Under the pieces are notes generated by a model. It had not been told where the DNA came from. It ran no database searches and worked only from the letters and a program-made list of their open reading frames with translations. 64,000 bases of DNA from Clavaria fumosa (Eukaryota > Basidiomycota > Agaricomycetes > Agaricales > Clavariaceae), in contig OX637798.1 in assembly GCA_951802425.1 (NCBI GenBank), positions 1,550,001-1,614,000 of the forward strand, written 5' to 3'. Both the position numbers and the translations under genes were made by a program. How positions within the stretch are numbered: the stretch's first letter is position 1; each line of letters opens with the position of its first letter. Shown piece by piece: positions 54,961 to 64,000 of the stretch.

Positions 54961-55840
54961 TTGCTGCTAGTCGCTGCCGCCGCTCGCCGCTGGGTGCTGC
55001 AGCCGCCTTCAAGCAGTTCAGGTGTGGTGGGGAGCGAGCGCGACCAAACATCGAGACGGTGGAGGGTTGGGCAGCGAGAGAGGATGGGGAAGAGAGAGGG
55101 AGTTTTGGACTTAGTGTGGCAACGAGCAAGTGTTGGACTTCAAAAAAAGATCAACATGGGATCATGTGATCCCATGTTGAAATTTCTTTGAAGTCCGACG
55201 CGCCTCAGCCCCTTGTCTTGTTCTACCCGTCAGCAGCAACAACGACAGACGACAACCACGGCGGCGGTGGCTAGCAGTCATGGTGGCAGTGACCAGCAGG
55301 CAGCAATGGCGGCAGCGCTAGCAGCGAGGGCGGCGGCAGCAAGCGGCGGTGGCGGCAGCAAGTGGCAGTGGCGGCAGCATCCAGCAGCAGCGGCGGGTGG
55401 AAGCAACACCCAGCAGCGACCAGCAGCGGCAGGCGGCAGTGGCGGGCGGCAGCAACACCCAACGATCAGCAGCGGCGGGCGGCAGGCGGTGGTGGCGGCA
55501 AGTAGCAGCGGCGGGCAGCAGCGGTGGCGGGCAGCAGCGGTGGGCAGCAGCAGTGGCGGGCAGCAGCGGCGGGCAGCAGCAGTGGCGGCAGGCGGCAGCG
55601 GCGGCAGGCGGCAGCGGCGGGCGGCAGCAGTGGCGGTGGGCTGCAGCGGCAGTGGCGACGGCAGTGGCAGTGGTGTGGCAGCAGAGGTACAACTTACAAC
55701 TACTTAGTACGACTTAATAAAATGTGAACTAAGACAAGATTAAGGCGAGTGGTGTGACTTAGGTAACTTATTAATAATCAGCTTATTTTGAGAATAAGTG
55801 TAATAAGTCACCCTAAGTGATTTGACGTTTTGCTGATGTG

Positions 55841-56663
55841 GTTTGGTTGTAGGCACGACAACTCCTGTAGTTCCTTTTCCTTCCCAGCTGTTACATCTAA
55901 TATATATATACGTTCCACTGGCAGTTTGATCCTCACTCAATGGACATCACAATGGGTGCGATGATCACAGCAGATGTCGAAGACATTCACCAAGGAAGTA
56001 ATACTACAACACCAGTCCGGGAACGTGTCCGCCTCTCAGCTACAAACCCCTTGCATGGGTTTGTTGAAGGTGCAAGGCGTGGATTCGGTGACTTTTGTGA
56101 GGAATGTTCTATGTTACTGATCCGACAGGGACTAACAGCTGTATAGCGATCATAAGACAGCATGCACTCCGTGCTGCCATCACCAACAGTCCCCAAGCAG
56201 CCCAACGCTTTCATCGTCTTATTTCTGATCTTGTTAGTCGTGTACGTGTTGTGTTCTAGAATTCATATTGGAGACTGACCTCATGTCTGGCCAGTGCGAA
56301 CAAATATCCACAGAGACAAGCTGCTGGCTATATTTGGCGGCCCAACACCCTTCAGGAATCAAACCGTTTATCCATTACTCGTCTCCTTGGTTTCGCCGTG
56401 ATGCAAAACAGGAGCTTGGTGATATCACAAACAAGTTCAATGTTCTGATATCAGCACTTGTCAGGGCTCGTTACCAGGATGCCAAGGACCTACAGAAAAA
56501 GCTTATAGAGGCTGAGCAGACGGCTTCAGAGGCCAATCTCAAGTATGAATTGCTACGTACAGAGTCTGACAATGCCGCAGAAAATTCTCGAAAAGCTCTT
56601 TCGCACAAGCAAGCAGAATTAGATTCTATTCTTGCCATGTATCAAAATTCTCTCACAACATAG
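55841..56663 (+). pseudogene. KDZ accessory gene A, 3' part
   Basis: It continues after foldback copy B as GLVVGTTTP. A likely intron (68 nt, ending cactggcag near 55927) leads to DPHSMDITMGAMITADVEDI, then GFVEGARRGFGDFCEECSML. Junctions around 56140 and 56230 are unclear. The last open part reads RRDAKQELGDITNKFNVLI, then a coiled coil (AKDLQKKLIEAEQTASEANL, LSHKQAELDSILAMY) to TAG 56663. Function unknown. It could be a DNA-binding or scaffold partner of the transposase. Confidence 0.5.
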
Positions 56664-56883
56664 AATTACCAGTCAATGCCATACATGTCTGCTTTCTGAC
56701 GGATTAATCTGATGTTGAACATACAACTATGCCTCATATCTGAAAGACACTAACACTCACGAGGCAGCCGCTTGATCTGACCCAAATAGCTCATAACAAG
56801 AAGACGCCTCTGCACCTGTACCGTCCTCACTCTTCCTGCTTCACCTTGGACAAATCGATGATGCTGACACTGGAAGAGCGTGA

Positions 56884-58444
56884 GTGGTTTGCCATTATAC
56901 TGGAATAAACAGTAACACCACACCTGATATAGAGGTAGCCGTGGCAAAGCTTGAGCTTGCACAGTGGCGTGATGCAAAGAATTTGGCACGTGCTGAAAGT
57001 GCAAGGATCAGCAAAATTCCGATGAAATCAGTAGGAGGAGGCAAAGGTAGGGGAAATTATGTGGTGTGTGTGATTGACCTGACGAGAAGATGCAGGTGCT
57101 AAGAAAGAGGCTATCCACACCTTTGAAGAAGCTTGCCGTGCGGAAGAAGAAGCAGACAAAGTTCTTCGCAACTTAGAAAAATTGTTGCTGAACAAGCGAG
57201 AGGACTCTGTAAGCACAGCCAACAGCCATGATGGGATAACCGGACAACCATCGCTGGCGGTTGGGATTTCGGGCCACAGCATTACCGAAGAAGTGCCTGA
57301 TATCACTCACACAGACCCAGATTTTGTGATGAGCACTGATTATGGTGTCACGACATGCACGGACTCCGAGTCGAGTGGTGTTTCCCAACCAGCTGTGGGG
57401 ACCACAATAGAGGATGCTGCTATGTTGAGGGAGCCAAGCGCTGCTTTCACCGATCAGATGAAGATGAAGAGAGCGCAATATCGGGAGAAAAATTCAAAAG
57501 ACAGTGCGGAGAGCTCTGCAGCCTCAACTGCGTCCACTGATAACGAGTTAGGTCCTACGACATTAATCGATACCGGTGCTGAGCCACCGAAGGACAATGC
57601 GAATGAAGGCGGCAGTACTAGTGGCGTGGCTATGCCTGTGGAGTTGGGGACGAAGCGAAAATCTACTGCTAGGGGGAGCAAGGGTGGTGGGCCCGGGGAT
57701 GAAGCTCAAGTTGTTCAGTTTGAAGACTTGGTTGACGAGGAAAAAGAGAAATTGCGAGGTGAGCACTCACAAAAATTGTTTGACAAGTATCCGCTGATAG
57801 TGAAAATAGCAAAAGGCATGAAGGCTATTGACGCATACCTTGCAAAAAACAAGCCAGTCCCCTATGGCGTTCGGCGTCTTATCCGAGATGTGCAGGACTT
57901 TCTGCCCTACGCAGCAACAATATCTCGTCCATTGTCGCTTCACCTTCTTGACACTAACCGAGGCAACACTCTCTGCTTGTTCCATCAGCAAAATCGTCAT
58001 TTCAAACAGTTCAATGGCATTGGTCAGAAATATATCTTGATCGGAGTGCCCTACGAAAAGACGCTCGCCTCGTTGAAAGGTACCCGCAATAAGGACCCTC
58101 CTGCAGGTCATATGCATTGCGGATGCAACACCGACGTTGCGTTGATGGATTTCTTCTGGTGGAAGACATGGGAGTTGAAATCCGTGAGACCAGGTTTGGA
58201 GCTTTCAGAAGGGCTGCGAGATGACGTCCTTCCAACTCGGCTGCATGGCTTTTTTGCCAAGGCATTCGTTGAGGCAACTGGATTGACCATTGATGATTTA
58301 TATGCAAGCAAAGCCGGAACCCTTGGATACGACTCAAAGGAAGTGCGCCTTTACCAAATCACAAAGCTACTGAACATGGTGAACGAGTTGAATGTCTTGG
58401 ACGGATCCCCTCAGTTAGCCATCGATGTCAATGAACCGAACTGA
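56884..58444 (+). CDS. KDZ accessory coding region B, unknown function
   Basis: The 5' exon (start unresolved, acceptor after the TGA at 56881-56883) encodes DIEVAVAKLELAQWRDAKNL. It joins in phase across a 43-nt intron (about 57047-57090) to a long exon ending at TGA 58442-58444. The N-terminal part is coiled coil (AIHTFEEACRAEEEADKVL). A low-complexity Ser/Thr/Asp linker with a basic TKRKSTARGSKGGG patch follows. The last 230 residues look like a folded domain (YPLIVKIAKGMKAIDAYL, RPLSLHLLDTNRGNTLCLF, FQHQNRHF-like, MHCGCNTDVALMDFFWWKTW, LHGFFAKAFVEATGLTIDDL). I recognise no family. It may be the 3' end of accessory gene A rather than a separate gene. Confidence 0.6.
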
Positions 58445-58489
58445 TACAAATGTATCTCCAAGGCCTACTACTGTAGTCGCAATATAACA

Positions 58490-59440
58490 ACGGGTACAGC
58501 CCAATTAGCCGTTGCTGTCATTTTTATAGCCAGCGTAGTTGCAGGAATGACGAGAAACAGACCATTCTACGATATCTTCTGCCCCAGCATGCTTGTAAGG
58601 TTCCTAAATGTACCAATCTCCGTATGTGAATGTTCCTTTCATGTAACAGATAGGCATGGCAAGAAGTTGAGAGTCACAAGGCAGCATGTGAGCCACCGCC
58701 AATCAATGGCCCAAGTCCCTGCTGTCGGTCTGAGACCGCAGGTGGAGGCTTGGGCCATTGTTGACATCGATGGGGTTGCGCTCATCATCGTGTCGCCCTT
58801 GCCCTCGCTTGCACCCTCATCCCTGTTGTGGTTGCTGTCAAATGTGGGACCAGAGACTTCGAGAGAGACACACCTAGATCATAGCAGAGTTGAGCCGAGC
58901 CACAGCCCTGCTCATCCATCGTGGCAAATGTGTGGTGGAAGCTAGTCCGAGACAGCTTCGAGTGCCATGAGGGACATGGTTAGCATGGAAAAAGAGGGGA
59001 CAGCGTATTCTTGCCCACCATAAGAACTCGCAAATCCGACATACAGCCTTATCGGTGAACTCGTCTGGGTCTGCATGGGTCGTGTAGAATTCAGGGCCTG
59101 CTGAGCTACTCGATGTCTCGCATGTGCAGGGCATCGACGATGTGCTTGAGCTCATCCAAGAAGTGAGAAGGTGTGAGGCCTGTGAGGGGCGAAGATGGGA
59201 CAAGGCAACGTGATTGACATGTGATCTACGTTGATTGACATGTGATCTACGTCGATTGACATGTGACCAGACAAAAACACACCATGTGATGTGCCAAATT
59301 GTTGGGTGGAATTCCTGCAAGCATGAGAGATTGTCGCAGTTGCTATTGATGTTGTTCACAATGATCAGTATTGTGGCTTGCAGCTGGCCCCCTTGGGAGA
59401 CCTTGCTGAAGCAAGGTCACCTTGAGATGAAATGATGTAG
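58490..59440 (-). repeat. Right KDZ arm, inner part
   Basis: Reverse complement of about 27241-28111, with substitutions and a few indels. A short insertion in the right arm (a triple of TTGATTGACATGTGATCTACG near 59215-59265) expands a single site in the left arm. Confidence 0.8.
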
Positions 59441-61330
59441 AGGCCACCTTATTTGCTCCTTGAGTCAAGATGGTGTGGAGCCTACCATATTCACACTTTG
59501 AGTTGAAATGGTGCAGAGCTTACCATATTCACACCTTGAGTTGAAATGGTGCAGAGCCTACCATATTCACACCTCAAGTCAAGATGGTGTGCAGCCCACC
59601 ATATTCTCACTTTGAGTCAAGATGGTGTGGAGCCTACCATATTCACACCTTGAGTCGAAATGGTGTGCAGCCCACCATATTCACACCTTGAGTCAAGATG
59701 GTGTGGAGCCTACCATATTTGCACCTTGAGTCAAGATGGTGTGGAGCCTACCATATTCACGCCTTGAGTGGGAATGGTGTGGAGGCTACCATATTCTCAC
59801 CTTAGATGGTGTGGGGGCTACCATGTTCGCACCTTGAGTCAAAATGGTGCAGGGCCTACCATATTCACACCTTTAGTCAAGGTGGTGTGGAGCCCACCAT
59901 ATTCACACCCCGAGTCAAGATGGTGTGGAGCCCACCATATTCACACCTTGAGTCAAGATGGTGTGCAGCCCACCATATTCACACCTTGAGTCAAAATGGT
60001 GTGGAGGCTACCATATTCTCACCTCAAGTCAAGATGGTGTGCAGCCCACCATATTCACACCTTGAGTCAAGATGGTGTGGGGTCTACCATATTCACCTTG
60101 AGTTGAAATGGTGTGCAGCTCACCATATTCTCACTTTGAGTCAAGATGGTGTGCAGCCCACCATATTCTCACTTTGAGTCGAAATGGTGTGGAGGCTACC
60201 ATATTCTCACCTCAAGGCAAGATGGTGTGCAGCCCACCATATTCTCACCTTGAGTCAAGATGGTGTGGAGGCTACCATATTCACCTTGAGTTGAAATGGT
60301 GTGCAGCTCACCATATTCTCACTTTGAGTCAAGATGGTGTGCAGCCCACCATATTCACACCTTGAGTCGAAATGGTGTGGAGGCTACCACATTCTCACCT
60401 CAAGTAAAGATGGTGTGCAGCCCACCATATTCATGCCTTGAGTGGGAATGGTGTGGAGGCTACCATATTCTCGCCTTAAATGGTGTGGAGGCTACCATAT
60501 TCACACCTTGAGTCAAAATGGTGCAGAGCCTACCATATTCACACCTTTAGTCAAGATGGTGAGGAGCCCACCATATTCACACTTTGAGTCGAGATGGTGT
60601 GGAGGCTACCATATTCTCACCTCAAGTCAAGATGGTGTGGAGCCCACCATATTCACACCTTGAGTCAAGATGGTGTGCAGCCCACCATATTCACACCTTG
60701 AGTCGAAATGGTGTGGAGGCTACCATATTCTCACCTCAAGTCAAGATGGTGTGCAGCCCACCATATTCTCATTTTGAGTCAAGATGGTGTGCAGCCCACC
60801 ATATTCTCACCTTGAGTCAAGATGGTGTGCAGCCCACCATATTCACACCTTGAGTCGAAATGGTGTGGAGGCTACCATATTCTCACCTCAAGTCAAGATG
60901 GTGTGCAGCCCACCATATTCTCATTTTGAGTCAAGATGGTGTGCAGCCCACCATATTCTCACCTTGAGTCAAGATGGTGTGCAGCCCACCATATTCACAC
61001 CTTGAGTCGAAATGGTGTGGAGGCTACCATATTCTCACCTCAAGTCAAGATGGTGTGCAGCCCACCATATTCACACCTTGAGTCAAGATGGTGTGGAGGC
61101 TACCATATTCTCACCTTGAGTCGAAATGGTGTGGAGCCCACCATATTCTCACTTTGAGTCAAGATGGTGTGCAGCCCACCATATTCTCACCTCAAGTCAA
61201 GATGGTGTGGAGCCTACCATATTTGCACCTTGAGTTGATATGGTGTGCAGCCCACCATATTTGCACCTTGAGTCGAAATGGTGTGGAGACTACCATATTA
61301 GAGCTGAAGATATGGTGGGGTGTACACTAT
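59441..61330 (-). repeat. 38-bp satellite array in right KDZ arm
   Basis: About 48-50 units in the opposite orientation to the left arm, with a higher-order repeat of about 152 bp (four units) visible from 60600 to 61060. Every third or fourth unit has GGCTACCATATTCTC. No gene. Confidence 0.92.
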
Positions 61331-61496
61331 ACATGGCCATATGGTGTGGAGCCTACAATATTAGAGCTGAAGATATGGTGGGATGTACACTATACATGCC
61401 CAATATGGTGTGGGGAAAACAGTCAAATACAGCCGGCTGTACTTTCATTTGGCCCTATTTACGTGATAGGTTACACAGCCGGGCTCGTGCGACCTA
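61331..61496 (-). repeat. Right KDZ terminus
   Basis: Mirror of 20596-20770. It contains the near-palindrome at 61425-61444 (one mismatch) and the terminal CGTGCGACCTA. Confidence 0.75.
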
Positions 61497-61912
61497 CCCC
61501 AAATATGGTGGGCTCTACACCCTTTTGACTCAAGGCACAAATATGGTGGGCTCTACACCATATCAACTCAAGGTGGAAATATGGTGGGCTCCACACCATT
61601 TTGACTCAAGGTAGAAATATGGTGGGCTCTACACCCTTTTGACTCAAGGCACAAATATGGTGGGCTCTACACCATATCAACTCAAGGTGGAAATATGGTG
61701 GGCTCCACACCATTTTGACTCAAGGTAGAAATATGGTGGGCTCTGCACCATATCAACTCAAGGTAGAAATATGGTAGGCTCCACACCATTTTGACTCAAG
61801 GCACAAATATGGCAGGCTCTACACCATATCATCTCAAGGTGGAAATATGGTGGGCTCTACACCATATCAACTCAAGGTGGAAATATGGTAGGCTCTACAC
61901 CATTTTGACTCA
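61497..61912 (+). repeat. Diverged satellite in left-arm orientation
   Basis: About 11 units of the related form AAATATGGTGGGCTCTACAC followed by CATATCAACTCAAGGTGG. The orientation is opposite to the abutting right arm. This suggests a fragment of another KDZ-like arm rather than a continuation. Confidence 0.8.
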
Positions 61913-63140
61913 ACTTTTTTGCATGGCTTAGAAACTAGACAAATTATATATCAAAAAATTGCTAAAATTCAGCAGATTCTGATTCTGGAAACTATATGTC
62001 TGTACCTCCTTTCGTTCAGCTGCAATTTGCAAAATACACAAAATATATTCATTTGTCCTCAGTTCTGCAGTACCCTGGCTTGAAAATGGATTAGATAACT
62101 GGAGGACCCACATACTACCTGTGGGTATGTGGCAAGGGTGTGGATTAGTTGTAACTACCCACCCACCATCTCAATTCCCTCTCTGGAATACATTAATAGG
62201 AATCAGGGTATTATTGTCCTGGGAGAGTGACCATTGGTTGGATTGAAAATTCCAGCCATCAGATTACAGCTTATGACATCTAATACAGTCATGCAAAGGC
62301 CCATAATATTTGGTGCAGATCTACAGATTCCCCATGTCTATTTTCCCAAAATTCTCAAAATCTCTCCCCAGATAGCCCCCTTTGTCAACTCACATATTCC
62401 TGCAGTCAAATAGCTGACAATGTATACATAAAGACATGTGCAAAGTTTGGTGAAGTTAGGAAAAGTTCTCAGGAAGATAGCTCAGAATGTGTCTCTTGGG
62501 GGATACTCTGAAGTGAAGGCAAAGACAAGGCATTACCTTGCCTTACACTCCAAAAGACACATTCTGAGCTATCTTCCTGAGAACTTTTCCTAACTTCACC
62601 AAACTTTGCACATGTCTTTATGTATACATTGTCAGCTATTTGACTGCAGGAATATGTGAGTTGACAAAGGGGGCTATCTGGGGAGAGATTTTGAGAATTT
62701 TGGGAAAATAGACATGGGGAATCTGTAGTTCTGCACCAAATATTATGGGCTTTTGTATGATTGTATTAGATGTCATAAGGTGTAGTCTGATGGCTGGAAT
62801 TTGCAATATAACAAATAGCCATGCTCCCAGGCCAATAACCCTAATTCCTAGTAATGGATTCCAGGGAGGTGACAGAGATGGTGGGTGGGTTATTAAACTA
62901 ATCTACACCCTCCCCATATGTCCACAGGTAATGTGTGTATCCTCCACTAACCATTTTCAAGCCAGAGTACTGCAGAGTACTGCAGAATTGTGGAAAATGA
63001 ATATTTTCTGTGTATTTTGCAATTTGACACTGAACCAAGGCAGAGACAAATGTGGGGTGTCCAGATTCAGAATCTCCTGATTTTTGCCGATTTTTTGGTG
63101 TATAAAAAGTCTTATTTTGCAAGCCGTGCAAAAATTTTCC
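61913..63140. mobile_element. Third foldback-type palindromic element
   Basis: Two arms of about 570 bp (61913-62505 and 62550-63140) are imperfect reverse complements around a short centre near 62528. The inner 250 bp is almost perfect (for example GATAGCTCAGAATGTGTCTC against GACACATTCTGAGCTATC) and the outer part is more diverged. The ends read TTTTTTGCATGGCTT and, reversed, TTTTTGCACGGCTTGC. No coding capacity was seen. Confidence 0.7.
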
Positions 63141-63584
63141 CACGGTCATAGCAGCTTACCAAAAGCAGCTATGCCTGATTGGTAAGCTGTACCTGAGGGA
63201 CCAGGCACAGGGCTGCTCAATTTCGAGTTTTTGTTTTTATTTTTAGCATATTTTGTTTGCCATTGTTTGTCAGGGGACCCTGCAATAGGCAGGGCAGGCC
63301 TGGGAAAGGAAGGGCAGGCCTGGGAAAGGACATGTATTGTAATATATTGCATGGGTATTGTCAGGGCAGGCCTGGGAAAGGAAGGGCAGGCCTGAAAGGG
63401 AGGGCAGGCCTGAAAGGGACATGTATTGTAATATATTGCATGGCTATTGTCCACTTTGGGACAAGCGCATCACAGTTGTCACAGAGGCTGTATTGTCATG
63501 TCTTGCAATACACTTACAATCATCTCTTGCAATGGCTATTTATTGTAATTACAATACTCTATTGCAAGGAATTCACGTCATTGA
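63141..63584 (+). repeat. GGCAGGCCTG tandem repeats
   Basis: GGCAGGCCTGGGAAAGGA occurs in two clusters at about 63290-63330 and 63362-63420. Each cluster is followed by CATGTATTGTAATATATTGC, so a unit of about 90 bp is duplicated. Nothing gene-like. Confidence 0.8.
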
Positions 63585-64000
63585 CTGGCCACCACTGCTA
63601 CTGGTGTCATCGCCACCACTGCTGCTGGTGCCATTGCCGCTGCGCCGCTGCTGCTGCTGCTGCTGGTGCCATTGCCGCTGCGCCGCCACTGCTGCTGGTG
63701 CTGTCGCACTGCGCCGCCACCACTGCTACTGGTGTCATTGCCGCTGCTGCTGGTGTCGTCACCGCTGCTGCTGCTGGTGCCGTCACCACTGCTGCTGGTG
63801 CTGTTGCCACTGCGCCGCCACCACTGCTACTGGTGTCATCGCCGCTGCTGCTACCATTGCACCGCCGCCACTGCTGCTGGTGCTGTCGCCACTGCGCCGC
63901 CACCGCTGCTACTGGTGCCGTTGCCGCTGCACCGCCGCCACTGCTGGTGCTGTCACCACTGCGCCGCCGCCGCTGCTACTGGTGTCGTTGCCGCTGCTGC
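63585..64000 (+). repeat. CTG/CCACTG array running off the window
   Basis: Imperfect triplet array with a recurring CACTGCTGCTGGTGC(C/T)GT and CGCTGCGCCGCC vocabulary. It resembles, but does not copy, the arrays in the foldback elements. Open frames encode Ala/Gln/Thr runs. Confidence 0.85.

Larger units (their letters stand above)
48772..55838. mobile_element. Foldback-like TIR element, copy B, split by copia
   Basis: The ends match copy A: CATCAGCAAAATGTCAAA at 48772, and GACGTTTTGCTGATG ending 55838. The flanking duplicate is TG (48770-48771, 55839-55840). Its left GCN array is 53715-54960, the central palindrome 55132-55199, and the right array 55215-55690. Net length without the copia element is about 2.3 kb, shorter than copy A through loss of repeat units. 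Confidence 0.85.
20596..61496 (-). mobile_element. KDZ DNA transposon carrying nested insertions
   Basis: The outer inverted repeat starts TAGGTCGCACGAGCC at 20596 and its reverse complement ends at 61496. The arms continue inward through a 38-bp satellite and a unique block to about 28111 and 58490. Between them lie a KDZ-type transposase (minus, 48233 to 28153) and divergent plus-strand accessory coding (48526 to 58444). Subtracting the chromovirus, two foldback copies and the palindromic element leaves roughly 11 kb. KDZ elements are known to be large, with Cys-rich modules beside an RNase-H-fold transposase. No target duplication was found at the outermost ends, so the exact termini are inferred. 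The transposase is broken in several ways. Confidence 0.75.

Noticed and set aside
59768..61614. A ladder of short open frames (MVCSPPYSHLESRWC-like)
   Set aside because: Direct translations of the 38-bp satellite. Three units make 38 codons, so one frame stays open by chance.
59441..61912. CRISPR-like array of regular repeats
   Set aside because: The 38-bp units abut head to tail with no unique spacers and no cas genes, and the organism is eukaryotic. It is a satellite.

Overview
The window is from a filamentous basidiomycete, most likely an Agaricomycete. Reconstructed genes are split by many 54-78 nt introns. Other signs are a P-loop/TPR NLR-type protein with long 42-residue TPR arrays, a KDZ-family (Kyakuja-Dileera-Zisupton) DNA transposon, a chromodomain-bearing Ty3 element and a second Ty3 lineage. 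No tRNA, rRNA or CRISPR array was recognised.

Region 1 (1-20.6 kb) is the genic part. It has the 3' part of a TPR-array gene (2-3880) with an abrupt stop and a decayed tail. Next come an eight-exon minus-strand serine hydrolase (4435-6020) and two unrecognised genes (7113-8120 minus, 8638-9612 plus). A five-exon N-alpha-acetyltransferase catalytic subunit, NAA10/ARD1, lies at 10514-11284. A frame-broken second copy of the 7.5-8.6 kb segment lies at 11.3-12.9 kb. A complete four-exon NLR (P-loop NTPase plus about 22 TPRs) spans 13718-18420, followed by a relic Myb/SANT-like domain.

Region 2 (20.6-61.5 kb) reads as one KDZ DNA transposon swollen by nested insertions. Its arms are long inverted repeats (20596-28111 and 58490-61496) made largely of a 38-bp satellite. 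The transposase is on the minus strand, in three pieces between 48233 and 28153. A divergent accessory gene starts at 48526, and a second accessory coding region ends at 58444. Removing each insertion with one target-site copy rejoins coding sequence in frame: a 3.6-kb foldback-like element (29282-32889, TSD TA), a 13.4-kb palindromic element (34317-47695, 7-bp TSD) and a second foldback copy (48772-55838, TSD TG). These hosts were hit again. A Ty3 element with an antisense gene (35924-45809) sits in the palindromic element, a decayed Ty1/copia (48849-53618) sits in the second foldback copy, and a chromovirus with LTRs identical by eye (20948-26561) sits in the satellite arm. The transposase also carries a frameshift before its catalytic Glu, so the element looks non-autonomous.

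Region 3 (61.5-64 kb) holds satellite in the opposite orientation, another 1.2-kb foldback palindrome, short tandem repeats and a CTG/CCG-rich array running off the edge.

All calls come from reading the sequence without database searches. Family names rest on motif recognition, and exon joins were checked by reading frame where coordinates are given.
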